Of a stretch of DNA of 64,000 nt, positions 43,695-52,280 are shown piece after piece. Position 1 is the first letter of the stretch; each line of letters starts with the position of its first letter. The stretch lies in NCBI GenBank assembly GCA_041394145.1, contig JAWKIW010000011.1, forward strand, positions 62,001 to 126,000, written 5' to 3'. Made by a program: the position numbers and the translations under genes. The DNA is from JAWKIW01 sp041394145. GTDB lineage: Bacteria > Actinomycetota > Acidimicrobiia > Acidimicrobiales > Acidimicrobilacustridaceae. The notes below the pieces were generated by a model. The model made no database searches. It was not told where the DNA came from and saw only the letters and a program-made list of their open reading frames with translations.

Positions 43695-45293
43695 TCACGC
43701 CAGGTCGGGCAGCAGGGTCTCGATGATCCGCCGCAGCTCCCGGTGGTCGGCGCCCACCGGGCGATCACCGTCGCCGGTCTGCACCACGGCGCCGGCGAGA
43801 TCCAGCACGAGCCGGTCGTCACGCCGGGTGAGCCGCCACGACTCCGAGCCCAGCGCCGTCCGGATGTGCCACAGCATCGTGCGCAGCCGGGGTCGCAGCC
43901 GGCCGGGCGCCGCGTCGGCCCACAGGCAGGCGGCGAGGTCGTCCGCCGCGAGCCCGGCAGGCCCGGCGAGGGCCAGGGCCACCACCGTCAGCTCCGCGTT
44001 GCGGGTGGCGAAGGTGACCGGACGGCCACCGATCTCGACCGCCGGCCCGTCGACCAGCGAGATGCGCATCCCGCCCGGCGGGGCGAACAGCACGCGGTAG
44101 GCGACGTCGCCGTCGTCGAAGGTGCGTGCCATCGCCTCCCAGCGGGCCGCGTGCTCGGGATCCGCCTTGGCCAGGAACCACAGGCAGCGCGCCTGCCAGT
44201 AGGTGGCGCCCGCCGCCACCAGCTCCTGCTGGGTCGCCCGCAGCACCTCGGTGGCCTCGTGCAGGTCGCCGAACGCCACCAGCAGCTCGCCGAGGGCGAG
44301 CTTGGCCCGCACGTGCTCGACGCGGCTCGCCGGCATGGCCAGCGCTCGGCGCAGGTGCGCCTCGGCGGCGTCGGGATCGGCGGCGGCGGTGGCCGCCATG
44401 CCCTTGGACCGCTCGATGATGCCCTCGGTGCTGGTGTCGGCGGCCGCCGGCGGGAGGTCGTCCAGTCGGCGGCGCAGCTCCTCGATGTCGTGGCTGTCGT
44501 GCTGCAGCGCCATGGTCTCGGCACGACGAGCCACCAGGATGCGGTCGTACCACGGCGTGGCCAGCTCGACGCTGAGACGGTCGGCGCGGTCGAACAGCCG
44601 TCGAGCCGCGTCGAGGTCGCCCCGGAGCCCGGCGAGCTGGCCCTGCAGCGACACCAGGATGGGCAGGCCCTCCGGACGGTTCGTCTCCTCGGCCTGCTCG
44701 AAGCGCGCCGCCGCCTGCTCCAGCAACCGCTCGACCCGACGGAGGTCGCCCTTCGTGAAGGCGAACATCGACAGGTACAGCAGCGCCCGGGCGGCCTCGC
44801 GGTCGGAGCCGACCTCGACCGCCTCCCCGAAGGCGTCCTCGATCCTGCACAGCGCGGCGGCCAGGTCACCGGCGAGGTAGCTCTCGAGGGAGAGGAACGA
44901 CAGCAGCTGGGGTGTGCGCACCGCGTCACCACCGGCGGCGAGGCACTGGTTCCACCACTGCACCGCCGCTCGGTAGCGCCCCTCGCGGCCGCAGCGCAGA
45001 CCCCGGACGAAGCACACGGTCGCCGCGCCCACCTGATCGCCCTGGGAGCGGAACTCCTCGTCGGCTCGGTCCAGCAACGCCGCCGCCTCGAGCGCGTCCG
45101 GCTCGGCGTCGCCGAGCACCGCCGCCACCAGCACCGCCGCCCAGGGGTGGCCGGCGGTGGCGTCGCCCCGCCACGGCTCCGGCTCGGGCAGCAGGACCAT
45201 CGGCCGCACGCCCCGCGTCAGCTGCCCGGCGACCGCGTCGAGGTCGTCGACGGACCTGGGACCTCCGTCCGGACCCGGACGCCTCGTGTGCAC
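43695..45293 (-). CDS. TPR-type regulator with C-terminal winged helix
   Basis: 532 residues. Most is helical repeats of TPR type (for example AALLDRADEEFRSQGDQVGA; ERLLEQAAARFEQAEETN; ATEVLRATQQELVAAG). The last about 100 residues form an OmpR/AfsR-like winged helix: SLVDGPAVEIGGRPVTFATR and LWHIRTALGSESWRLTRRDD. SARP/AfsR proteins usually have the DNA-binding domain first, so the order here is reversed. No ATPase domain is seen. Likely a DNA-binding activator of unknown target. The GTG at 45293 is the best start; 45294-45500 holds only its probable promoter region. Confidence 0.75.
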   Translation of the reverse strand: MHTRRPGPDGGPRSVDDLDAVAGQLTRGVRPMVLLPEPEPWRGDATAGHPWAAVLVAAVLGDAEPDALEAAALLDRADEEFRSQGDQVGAATVCFVRGLRCGREGRYRAAVQWWNQCLAAGGDAVRTPQLLSFLSLESYLAGDLAAALCRIEDAFGEAVEVGSDREAARALLYLSMFAFTKGDLRRVERLLEQAAARFEQAEETNRPEGLPILVSLQGQLAGLRGDLDAARRLFDRADRLSVELATPWYDRILVARRAETMALQHDSHDIEELRRRLDDLPPAAADTSTEGIIERSKGMAATAAADPDAAEAHLRRALAMPASRVEHVRAKLALGELLVAFGDLHEATEVLRATQQELVAAGATYWQARCLWFLAKADPEHAARWEAMARTFDDGDVAYRVLFAPPGGMRISLVDGPAVEIGGRPVTFATRNAELTVVALALAGPAGLAADDLAACLWADAAPGRLRPRLRTMLWHIRTALGSESWRLTRRDDRLVLDLAGAVVQTGDGDRPVGADHRELRRIIETLLPDLA

Positions 45294-45500
45294 TCGATCA
45301 GCCAACGCTTCCCGCTCTCCCGCTGCCCCGCCGTGCCGTCGACCTCCGAACCGACAGCCGTCCCGGCGGGGAAACGCTCGTAGCCTAGATCGACGCGAGC
45401 GACGGGTGGTCACCCCGGAGACGGCCGCCCGCGATCCACCGCCTCTGTCCACACCCGCTGTGACACCACCGGGCGCGACCGGATGCCGCGCGACGCCGGC

Positions 45501-46103
45501 TCAGCGGGCCACGCCGTCGAGCCAGGCGGTGGCGAGCTCGTCACGGCGCTGCCACCACTCCTCGGCCGTGATGGCGTAGCGCACGTGGTCCTCCCAGCGG
45601 CCGTTGATCTCGAGGTAGCGCAGCGCGGTGCCCTCTTCGCGTATCGCCAGCTTCTCCACGACCCGCCGGCTCGCGGTGTTGCGGGGGATGATGGCGATCT
45701 GCATGCGGTGCAGGTTCAGCTCTTCGAACACGAAGCGGGCCAGCGCGACCAGCGCCTCGGGGACGTAGCCGTTGCCGGCGTGCTTCTCGTCGATCCAGTA
45801 GCCGACGTAGGCGCTCTGGAACGGCCCTCGCTGGACCGAGGACAGGTTGATCTCACCGGCGAAGCAGCCCTCGACGAAGATCCCGAACCCGAACCCGGTG
45901 CCGAGCTGGCGCTCCCGCTGACGGGCGCTGCAGCGCACGGCGAAGGCGTCGCGGTCCTCGACCGTGTCGGGCTGGCCGGGGATGCGCGACGGCTCCCACG
46001 GGGTCAGCCAGTCGTCGTTGCGTCGGCGCACCTCCTGCCACTGCGGGAAGTCCGCCACCGTGAGGGGGCGCAGCAGGATGCGCCGCCCGAACAGCGTGCT
46101 CAC
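45501..46103 (-). CDS. GNAT acetyltransferase, RimJ/RimL type
   Basis: 200 residues. Opens with LFGRRILLRPLTVADFPQWQ, typical of RimJ/RimL N-terminal acetyltransferases. The acetyl-CoA region is VGYWIDEKHAGNGYVPEALVAL, followed by LNLHRMQIAIIPRNTASRRV. Probable targets are ribosomal protein or other N-termini. The GTG at 46103 gives the family length. It starts 19 bases after the stop of the aminotransferase gene and is probably co-transcribed. Confidence 0.92.
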   Translation of the reverse strand: MSTLFGRRILLRPLTVADFPQWQEVRRRNDDWLTPWEPSRIPGQPDTVEDRDAFAVRCSARQRERQLGTGFGFGIFVEGCFAGEINLSSVQRGPFQSAYVGYWIDEKHAGNGYVPEALVALARFVFEELNLHRMQIAIIPRNTASRRVVEKLAIREEGTALRYLEINGRWEDHVRYAITAEEWWQRRDELATAWLDGVAR

Positions 46104-46122
46104 CGGTCCGCCCCGCCCCTGG

Positions 46123-47223
46123 TCATCCGGCCAGCAGCTCGTCGAGCGCGGCGAGCAGCAGCATGACGTTGCGGGGCCGGGCGGTGTGGCCCATGCAGCC
46201 GATGCGCCACACCTTGCCGGCGAAGGCCCCGAGACCACCACCGATCTCGATGCCGTAGCGGTCGAGCAGGGCCCGGCGGGCCGCCGCCTCGTCCATGCCC
46301 GCCGGGAGCCGGTCGAGCGGGACCCACACCGCGGTGAGCTCGGGGAGGCGGTGGCCCTCGGCGGCGAACAGGCGGAAGCCGAGGTCCTCGAGGCCGGCCT
46401 GCAGGGCCTCGCCGCAGGCCGCGTGGCGCTCGAAGGCGGCGTCGAGGCCCTCGTCGAGGACGGCGCCCAGACCGGCGTGCAGGCCGAACAGCATCGAGAT
46501 CGGCGCGGTGTGGTGGTAGGCGCGGGCCCCCTCCCCCATCACGTACCGGGCGATCATGTTCAGGTCGAGGTACCACGACCGCGGCGTGTCGACGATGGCG
46601 GCGACGGCACGGGTGCTGGCGCTGAACGGGGCGAGGCCGGGCGGGACCCCGAGGCACTTCTGGGTGCCGCTGTAGGCGAGGTCGACCCCCCAGGCGTCGA
46701 TCTCGACGGGGATGCCACCGAGCGACGTGACGCAGTCGACGAGCAGCAAGGTGTCGTCGCCCAGCCCCGAGCGCAGGCAGCCGACGTCGTTGCGCACGCC
46801 GGTGGACGTCTCGGCGTGCACCACCGCCACGACCCGCGGCGCCTTGTGGGCGTCGAGCAGTCGCTGCGGATCGATGGGCTGGCCCCACTCGGCCTCCACC
46901 CGCACGACCTCGGCACCGCAGCGACCGGCCACGTCGCACATGCGCTCGCCGAACACGCCGTTCACCCCGATCACCACCACGTCGCCGGGCTCGACGACGT
47001 TGACGAAGGCCGCCTCCATGCCCGCCGAGCCCGTGCCGCTGAGGGGGAAGGTCAGCGGGTTCTCGGTGCGCAGGACCTGGCGGAGCCGGTCGTTGGTCTC
47101 GTCGAGCAGCGCCAGGAAGTCGGGGTCGAGGTGGCCGAGCAGCGGCCGACCCATCGCCTCCACGACCTCCGGGTACGGGTTCGACGGGCCGGGGCCCATG
47201 AGGATCCGATCGCTCTGAGGCAT
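46123..47223 (-). CDS. alanine/serine-glyoxylate-type aminotransferase, class V
   Basis: 366 residues, PLP-dependent fold type I. Begins with the family hallmark MGPGPSNPYPEV. SGTGSAGMEAAFVNVV forms the cofactor phosphate site, HAETSTGVRND and LVDCVTSLGGIPVEID contain the Asp that contacts the pyridine, and the Schiff-base Lys is in YSGTQKCLGVPPG. It transfers an amino group between Ala or Ser and glyoxylate or pyruvate, so it could link to C2 metabolism. The ATG at 47223 lies 9 bases after TACGAT. Confidence 0.93.
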   Translation of the reverse strand: MPQSDRILMGPGPSNPYPEVVEAMGRPLLGHLDPDFLALLDETNDRLRQVLRTENPLTFPLSGTGSAGMEAAFVNVVEPGDVVVIGVNGVFGERMCDVAGRCGAEVVRVEAEWGQPIDPQRLLDAHKAPRVVAVVHAETSTGVRNDVGCLRSGLGDDTLLLVDCVTSLGGIPVEIDAWGVDLAYSGTQKCLGVPPGLAPFSASTRAVAAIVDTPRSWYLDLNMIARYVMGEGARAYHHTAPISMLFGLHAGLGAVLDEGLDAAFERHAACGEALQAGLEDLGFRLFAAEGHRLPELTAVWVPLDRLPAGMDEAAARRALLDRYGIEIGGGLGAFAGKVWRIGCMGHTARPRNVMLLLAALDELLAG

Positions 47224-47232
47224 CGCGCCCGC

Positions 47233-47238
47233 ATCGTA
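47233..47238 (-). promoter_or_regulatory. -10 hexamer TACGAT, aminotransferase gene
   Basis: The minus-strand TACGAT ends 9 bases before the ATG at 47223. Confidence 0.4.
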
Positions 47239-47327
47239 GTGGCGGCCCCACGCGCCCGCGTCCGGTCGATCGATCCCGCGAAGCGCCCCGACCGTCGCGC
47301 CGACCACCCACCCGACCGACCGCGGGT

Positions 47328-48242
47328 TCAGCCGGCCAGCAGCCCCATGGCGAGCCCGTCGAGGATGTCGGCCTCGCTGACCAGGCAGTCCTCGAAGCCG
47401 AAGCGGCGCATGATCGTGACGAGCACGCACAGCCCACCGACGATCACGTCGGCCCGGGCGCGCTCGAGGCCGGGGTTGTGGATCCGGTCGGCGAGCGGCT
47501 CGGTGGCGAGCGTGCGGAACACGTCCTCGGCCGCCGCCTTGGTGAGGCGGAAGTGGTGGATCCGGTCACGGTCGTAGCTGGCCAGGCCCAGCTCCACGGC
47601 CGCCGCAGTGGTGACGGTGCCGGCGAGCCCGACGAAGGTCGCCGCCTCGCCCGCACCCGGGATCTCGCGCAGCACGTCGTCGAGGTGGACGTCGACCAGC
47701 GAGATGCACTGGGTCAGCTCCTCGGGCGCAGGCGGATCGTGGTGGAGGTACTTCTCGGTGAGCCGCACGCACCCGATGTCACAGGACCGGGCGCCCTCGC
47801 ACCGGGTGGTGCCGAACGAGAACTCGGTGGAACCGCCACCGATGTCGACGACGAGGAAGGGACCCTCGGTCGGATCGCGCTCGGTGGTGGCGCCGAGGAA
47901 GGACAGCTCACCTTCCTCGAGGCCCGACAGCAGCTCGGGCCTGGTGCCGAGGATCTCCTCGGCGGCGTCGAAGAACGCATCGCGGTCGGCGGCGTCTCGG
48001 GCCGCCGACGTGGCCGCCATCCGGACCCGCTGCACCCCGTGGCGATCCATGACGCTGCGGAACTCGCGCAGCACGGACAGGGTGCGCTCGACGGCCTCGG
48101 GGGCGAGGCGGCCGGCGGCGTCGACGCCCTCGCCCAGCCGGGTGATCCGCATGAGCCGCTCGACGGTGCCGGCCCCGTCGCGCACGAGGAGGCGGACCGC
48201 GTTGGTGCCGCAGTCGACGGCGGCGACCGTCCCGTCGGTCAC
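47328..48242 (-). CDS. ppx: Ppx/GppA-family exopolyphosphatase
   Basis: 304 residues, the actinobacterial short Ppx form without the C-terminal HD domain. ASKHA-fold motifs: AVDCGTNAVRLLV (phosphate 1), ATSAARDAADRDAF, and LVVDIGGGSTEFSFG (phosphate 2), then GLAGTVTTAAAV. It cleaves terminal phosphate from polyphosphate or pppGpp. The GTG start overlaps the DUF501 stop (GTGA), so the pair is translationally coupled, as is common in actinobacteria. Confidence 0.94.
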   Translation of the reverse strand: MTDGTVAAVDCGTNAVRLLVRDGAGTVERLMRITRLGEGVDAAGRLAPEAVERTLSVLREFRSVMDRHGVQRVRMAATSAARDAADRDAFFDAAEEILGTRPELLSGLEEGELSFLGATTERDPTEGPFLVVDIGGGSTEFSFGTTRCEGARSCDIGCVRLTEKYLHHDPPAPEELTQCISLVDVHLDDVLREIPGAGEAATFVGLAGTVTTAAAVELGLASYDRDRIHHFRLTKAAAEDVFRTLATEPLADRIHNPGLERARADVIVGGLCVLVTIMRRFGFEDCLVSEADILDGLAMGLLAG

Positions 48243-48733
48243 GACCGGGCCCCCGGGTCGACCTCGGCGGTGACGGCCTCGTCGTCGACGTGGCGGTCGA
48301 GGTGGCGGTGCACCCACGCGCCGACGGGGTCGTCGCCGCCGGCGAGGTACCAGGCGTAGTGGGCGTGGAGGCACTTGACCCCCCGCCGGGTGCCGCCCAC
48401 CCCGCCGCTCGGCCGCGGGCCGCGGTGATCGGGGGCGACGGCCGCGTCGCGCTCGGCTGCGTAGCGGCGGTGGGCGGCGGCGATGGCGTCCGGGTCGACC
48501 TCGGCCTCGGCCTGCTTCACGCCCCCGGCCGACTCGAGCCGCGAGACCGCTCGCACCAGGGCCGGCTCGACCAGCCAGTAGCGGGTGGGCATCGGCGTCC
48601 CGTCGTCGAGGAACGGTGCGTTGCGCAGCACGGCCGGGGCCCCGACCGGCGGGCGCCCCACCACCGCGTAGGCGCCCTGGGGCGCCCGGCCGAGGAGGGT
48701 GGCGACCGCTTCGGCCTCGTCGACCACCGGCAC
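48239..48733 (-). CDS. DUF501 protein
   Basis: 164 residues. DUF501 features: RPPVGAPAVLRNAPFLDDGTP, TRYWLVEPALVRAVSRLESAGG, and VKCLHAHYAWYLAGGDDPVG with Cys and His residues that may bind metal. Function is unknown; the family is nearly confined to actinobacteria and sits between ftsB and ppx there. Here ftsB is almost 10 kb away. The start (GTG 48733) is uncertain by a few codons. Confidence 0.9.
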   Translation of the reverse strand: MPVVDEAEAVATLLGRAPQGAYAVVGRPPVGAPAVLRNAPFLDDGTPMPTRYWLVEPALVRAVSRLESAGGVKQAEAEVDPDAIAAAHRRYAAERDAAVAPDHRGPRPSGGVGGTRRGVKCLHAHYAWYLAGGDDPVGAWVHRHLDRHVDDEAVTAEVDPGARS

Positions 48734-48751
48734 CGGCTCGCGCCGCCCTCG

Positions 48752-49579
48752 TCACCCCCGCCGCCGGCGCAGCACGCGCAGCACGACGAGCACCGCGGCG
48801 ACGGCCGCGACGACCGGCAGCACGCGCTTGAGGACGGGGGTGCCTGCCGTGTCGAGCAGGTCGATCGGCTCGGCCTCGACCGACGCCACCGTCCGCACCG
48901 TGGCGACCTCCTCGCGCTCGCCCGTGGCCTCGTCGACCACCTCGATGGTGTCGGTCACCACGACGACCTCGTCACCGGTGGACTCGTCGACCACCTCGAC
49001 GGTGTCGACGGTCTCGACCACCTCCCCGAGCGCCTCGCCGGGGTCGGCGTCGACGACCTCGGTGATCGCCTCCTCCACCGTCTCCACGACGGTCGCCCCG
49101 CCGCCGTCTTCGGCGGCCAGCACCGTGCGCTCCAGGTTCTCGACGAAGGTGCCGAGCAGCTTGGCGCTCACGTCGCTCAGCACGCCTCGGCCGAACTGGG
49201 CGACCTTGCCGGTGACGCTGAGGTCGGTGACGAGGCTCACCTGGGTGCAGGGGCCGTCGTCGCCGGGCCGCTCGGTGAGCTGGGCCGAGATCGACGCGCT
49301 GGCGGTGCCCTGGCCCCGGGCCTCCCGTCCGGCGGCCACCAGCAGCACACGCCCGCTGTCCCGGTCTTCCTCGACGAGGTGGGCCTCACCCTTGTAGGTG
49401 GCCTGGATGGGCCCGACCTTCACCTTCACGGTGCCGTGGTAGTGGGTGACGCCGTCGACCTCGACGACCTCCTTGAGCGTGGCGCCGGGCAGGCACGGGG
49501 CGATGCGCTCGAGGTCGGTGAGCACGTCCCACGCCTCGTCGATCCCGACCCCGACCTCGAACTCGTTGCTCAGCTCCAC
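48752..49579 (-). CDS. coxG: CoxG-like SRPBCC protein with membrane anchor
   Basis: 275 residues. Residues 1-150 are a CoxG/SRPBCC hydrophobic-pocket domain (MELSNEFEVGVGIDEAWDVL; TYKGEAHLV). A long acidic Val/Glu/Asp/Thr linker with internal repeats (EVVDESTGDE and EVVDEATGER) follows, then a C-terminal membrane helix and Arg tail (VLVVLRVLRRRRG). CoxG is known to associate molybdenum CO dehydrogenase with the membrane and quinone. The anchor fits that role. It overlaps the mocA-like gene by 10 bases. Confidence 0.9.
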   Translation of the reverse strand: MELSNEFEVGVGIDEAWDVLTDLERIAPCLPGATLKEVVEVDGVTHYHGTVKVKVGPIQATYKGEAHLVEEDRDSGRVLLVAAGREARGQGTASASISAQLTERPGDDGPCTQVSLVTDLSVTGKVAQFGRGVLSDVSAKLLGTFVENLERTVLAAEDGGGATVVETVEEAITEVVDADPGEALGEVVETVDTVEVVDESTGDEVVVVTDTIEVVDEATGEREEVATVRTVASVEAEPIDLLDTAGTPVLKRVLPVVAAVAAVLVVLRVLRRRRG

Positions 49580-50205
49580 GACCCCTCACCCTCCTCGGCA
49601 CGGCTCCGGCCGGTGGACCACCGGGCCAGGTCGGCCGGCGTGTCGATGTCGACCGGGTTGCCGGGGCACGGTACCTCGCCGACCAGGTCGGGCCTCAACC
49701 GCGCCAGCTCGCCGGCGCCGTGGGCGCCGGTGGTCGGCAGGAGCGGCCACACCTCGGCGGCGAGGCCGACGGGATGGGCGCGGCGGTCCCCGTAGCGGGC
49801 GAACACGATCGGCGCGACCGGTGGGTGGCGCTCGTCCCCGGGTGGTGCCACCGCGTCCGCCACCCGTCGCCACGCCTCGGGCTCGAGCAGGGGCTGGTCG
49901 CCCAGCGCGACCACGAGCGCGACATGCCCTCGCTCGGCGGCACGGGCCACCGCCACCTGCAGCGAGGAGGCGATGCCGTCGGCGGGGCGGGGGTTGACCA
50001 GCCTGGTCACCCCCGGGGGAACCGGCACCGCGGTCGTGGGAGGCCGATCGGTGAGGACCACCGCCGTCTCGTCGAGGGCCGCCTCCACCGCCGTGCGCAG
50101 GGAGGCACCGAGCACCGTCGAGCCCCGGAACGGCGCCGACAGCTTGGAGCCCGCACCGAAGCGGGTGCCGGCACCGGCCGCCAGCACGACGGCCAGCACG
50201 CTCAC
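49570..50205 (-). CDS. MocA/MobA-like nucleotidyltransferase for molybdenum cofactor
   Basis: 211 residues. The NTP-transferase loop is VVLAAGAGTRFGAGSKL, with VALGDQPLLEPEAW holding the metal-binding Asp. The C-terminus includes GNPVDIDTPADL. By family and context it cytidylylates the molybdopterin cofactor for the neighbouring hydroxylase. Its end overlaps the coxG-like start by 10 bases, so they are translated together. The GTG at 50205 keeps the loop at the N-terminus; GTG 50256 lies closer to the -10 hexamer and is an alternative. Confidence 0.88.
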   Translation of the reverse strand: MSVLAVVLAAGAGTRFGAGSKLSAPFRGSTVLGASLRTAVEAALDETAVVLTDRPPTTAVPVPPGVTRLVNPRPADGIASSLQVAVARAAERGHVALVVALGDQPLLEPEAWRRVADAVAPPGDERHPPVAPIVFARYGDRRAHPVGLAAEVWPLLPTTGAHGAGELARLRPDLVGEVPCPGNPVDIDTPADLARWSTGRSRAEEGEGSWS

Positions 50206-50267
50206 CCGTCGACCCGCCGACACCGTCGGGGCGACCCGACCATCCGGTCCACGCACGCCACCCGGCG

Positions 50268-50294
50268 AACCTACCGCCGCCGCACCGGTAGGTT
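50268..50294. promoter_or_regulatory. symmetric divergent promoter region
   Basis: AACCTACCG and CGGTAGGTT form a perfect 9-base inverted repeat around a 9-base GC spacer. Each arm contains a TAGGTT -10 hexamer facing outward, toward the mocA-like gene and the gene at 50302. The + hexamer (50289-50294) ends 7 bases before its ATG. Confidence 0.6.
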
Positions 50295-50301
50295 TGCGGT
50301 C

Positions 50302-50757
50302 ATGAGCTACGACGACGAGTTCGACCAGCCGCTGGCGCGGGTCACGATGCTGCTGGCCGACAGCGCCCAGGTGGCCGACGGCAAGCTCTACATCCTCGGC
50401 GGCGGCATCTCCCAGCTCGGGCCCCAGCCCCAGCCGGCGGCGCTGGCGCTGCTCATCGAGGTGCCGTGGGACCGCGCCGACGTCGTGCACGACTGGAAGC
50501 TCGAGCTGCTCGACGAGGACGGCATGCCGGTCATGGCCGGCGAGATGCCGGTGCTGGTCGGCGGCCAGTTCGAGGCGGGCCGCCCGGCCGACGCCGTGCC
50601 CGGGGCGCCGCTCGCCGTCCCGTTGGCCATCAACTTCTCCGCCCTGCCCGTCGAGGGGGGCCGCAGCTACCAGTGGCGCCTCGCCATCGACGACACGGTC
50701 GAGCCCGACTGGCAGGTCCGCTTCACCGCCCGGCCCGACGAGCCGATCGACGTCTGA
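50302..50757 (+). CDS. DUF6941-like protein
   Basis: 151 residues, probably a beta-sandwich: TMLLADSAQVADGKLYILGGG is the recognisable N-terminal motif of a widespread uncharacterised family, followed by LALLIEVPWDRADVVHDWKL and YQWRLAIDDTVEPDWQVRF. No enzyme motif is seen. It stands within the molybdenum hydroxylase cluster but on the other strand, and such genes also occur elsewhere, so a link to the cluster is not proven. Confidence 0.75.
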   Translation: MSYDDEFDQPLARVTMLLADSAQVADGKLYILGGGISQLGPQPQPAALALLIEVPWDRADVVHDWKLELLDEDGMPVMAGEMPVLVGGQFEAGRPADAVPGAPLAVPLAINFSALPVEGGRSYQWRLAIDDTVEPDWQVRFTARPDEPIDV

Positions 50758-50804
50758 GCGGCGTCCCCGCTGCGCCGCCGCGCCGCGCCGCAGCGCCGCG
50801 TCGT

Positions 50805-51947
50805 TCAGCCGGCGTGGATGGGGCCGCGGCCGTCGCGCAGCGACGCCGCCTCCCGGCCGGACCGCGTGGCGATGATCTCGGCGAGGATCGCCACCGCCGT
50901 CTCCTCCGGCGTGCGGGCGCCGATGTCGAGGCCGATGGGCGCCCAGAGCCGGGCGAGGTCCGCATCGTCGACCCCTTCGGCGCGCAGGCGCTCGAGCCGC
51001 TCGGCGTGGGTGCGCCGGCTGCCCATCGCCCCGAGGTAGCCCACGCGCGTGCCGAGTCCGGCCACGATGGCCGGGACGTCGAACTTGTGGTCGTGGGTGA
51101 GCACGCACACGGCGTCGCGAGGTCCGAGCGTCGGCCCGATCTGGGCGAGGTGGCGTTGCGGCCAGGCCACCACGACCTCGTCGGCCATCGGGAAGCGCGC
51201 CCGGGTGGCGAACACGGCGCGGGCGTCGCACACGGTGACGTGGTAGCCGAGGAGCTTGGCCGCGTGCGCGAGGGCGGCGGTGAAGTCGACGGCGCCGAAG
51301 ATCACCATGCGGGGCGGCGCCGCGAAGCACTCCACGAAGACGGCGAGCGCGTCCTGGCCCGCCTCGCCGTGGGGCCCGTAGTGGCGCACGGCGGTCGTCG
51401 CCGACGCCAGCGCGCCGCGCGCGTCGCGGCGGACGACCCGGTCCAGGTCGGCGTCGCCCAGCGAACCGGCGAGGACGAGGTCGGCGCCACCCGGAGGCCC
51501 GGCACCGTCGTCGGGCGGTCGCGGCTCGGCGACCAGGAGGCAGGCGCCGCCCCCGGCGGCGTCCAGGCGGGTGGCGAGGACGGCGGGACGGCCCTCGCGC
51601 AGCGCGGCGGCCAGGGGCGCCAGCACGCCCCCCGGCAGCGGCACCGGCGCGAGGAGCAGGTGGACGGTGCCACCGCAGGTCAACCCCACGCCCACGGCCT
51701 CGTCGTCGCTGTAGCCGAACGACACCAGGCGGGTGTCACCGCGCTCGAGCACGTCGAGCGCCTCGGCCACCACGGCGCCCTCCACGCAGCCCCCCGACAC
51801 CGAGCCCGACACCTCGCCGTCCTCGCTCACGGCCATGGCCGCCCCGGGCAGGCGGGGGCCCGAGCCCTCGGTGTCGACGACGCGGGCGAGCACCGCCCGG
51901 CGACCGGCGGCGGCCCAGCGGTCGAGGTCGTCGAGCAGCTCCCGCAC
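50805..51947 (-). CDS. XdhC/CoxI-family molybdenum hydroxylase maturation factor
   Basis: 380 residues. The N-terminal XdhC domain has GSVSGGCVEGAVV (with the conserved Cys) and LTCGGTVHLLL. The C-terminal Rossmann domain has VIFGAVDFTAALAHAAKLLG and GYLGAMGSRRTHAERLERL. XdhC proteins bind molybdenum cofactor, aid its sulfuration and insert it into the hydroxylase. The GTG start is 17 bases after the Dabb gene stop, so the two share a transcript. Confidence 0.93.
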   Translation of the reverse strand: MRELLDDLDRWAAAGRRAVLARVVDTEGSGPRLPGAAMAVSEDGEVSGSVSGGCVEGAVVAEALDVLERGDTRLVSFGYSDDEAVGVGLTCGGTVHLLLAPVPLPGGVLAPLAAALREGRPAVLATRLDAAGGGACLLVAEPRPPDDGAGPPGGADLVLAGSLGDADLDRVVRRDARGALASATTAVRHYGPHGEAGQDALAVFVECFAAPPRMVIFGAVDFTAALAHAAKLLGYHVTVCDARAVFATRARFPMADEVVVAWPQRHLAQIGPTLGPRDAVCVLTHDHKFDVPAIVAGLGTRVGYLGAMGSRRTHAERLERLRAEGVDDADLARLWAPIGLDIGARTPEETAVAILAEIIATRSGREAASLRDGRGPIHAG

Positions 51948-51964
51948 GACCGGCCCGCCCCGGA

Positions 51965-52258
51965 TCAGATCTCGAGCTGCACGGCCATCCGCTCACGGCG
52001 GATGGGGGCGATGCAGCGGGCGATGAAGTCCCGGTGCGCAGGGTGGTCGCGGTAGGTCTCGTAGTCGGCCACCGTCGCGAAGTCGGCGACGACGGCGAAG
52101 TCGGCGGTGCCGTCGTCCACGCCCAGGTCGGGCCCGTAGCGGTAGTCGGCGATCTCGGCGATGGCGGCCCGCAGCTCGGCGAGGCCGTCGACGACCGCCT
52201 GCAGCTGCTCATCGGTGGCGCCATCGATCCAGCGGAACAGCACGACGTGTCGGACCAT
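51965..52258 (-). CDS. Dabb-domain (stress-responsive alpha/beta barrel) protein
   Basis: 97 residues. MVRHVVLFRWIDGATDEQL and DFATVADYETYRDHPAHRDF are the standard Dabb motifs of small dimeric ferredoxin-like-fold proteins. Function is unclear; some act as cyclases or heme-binding enzymes. Its ATG lies 6 bases after a TAGGTT hexamer that overlaps the promoter of the divergent coxM-like gene. Confidence 0.93.
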   Translation of the reverse strand: MVRHVVLFRWIDGATDEQLQAVVDGLAELRAAIAEIADYRYGPDLGVDDGTADFAVVADFATVADYETYRDHPAHRDFIARCIAPIRRERMAVQLEI

Positions 52259-52264
52259 GCACCC

Positions 52265-52274
52265 AACCTATGCT
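52265..52274. promoter_or_regulatory. overlapping bidirectional -10 elements
   Basis: AACCTATGCT holds TATGCT (52269-52274, + strand) and TAGGTT (52265-52270, - strand), sharing two bases. Each ends 6 bases before its start codon (GTG 52281 and ATG 52258). Both transcripts would be leaderless. Confidence 0.6.
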
Positions 52275-52280
52275 CTCGGG

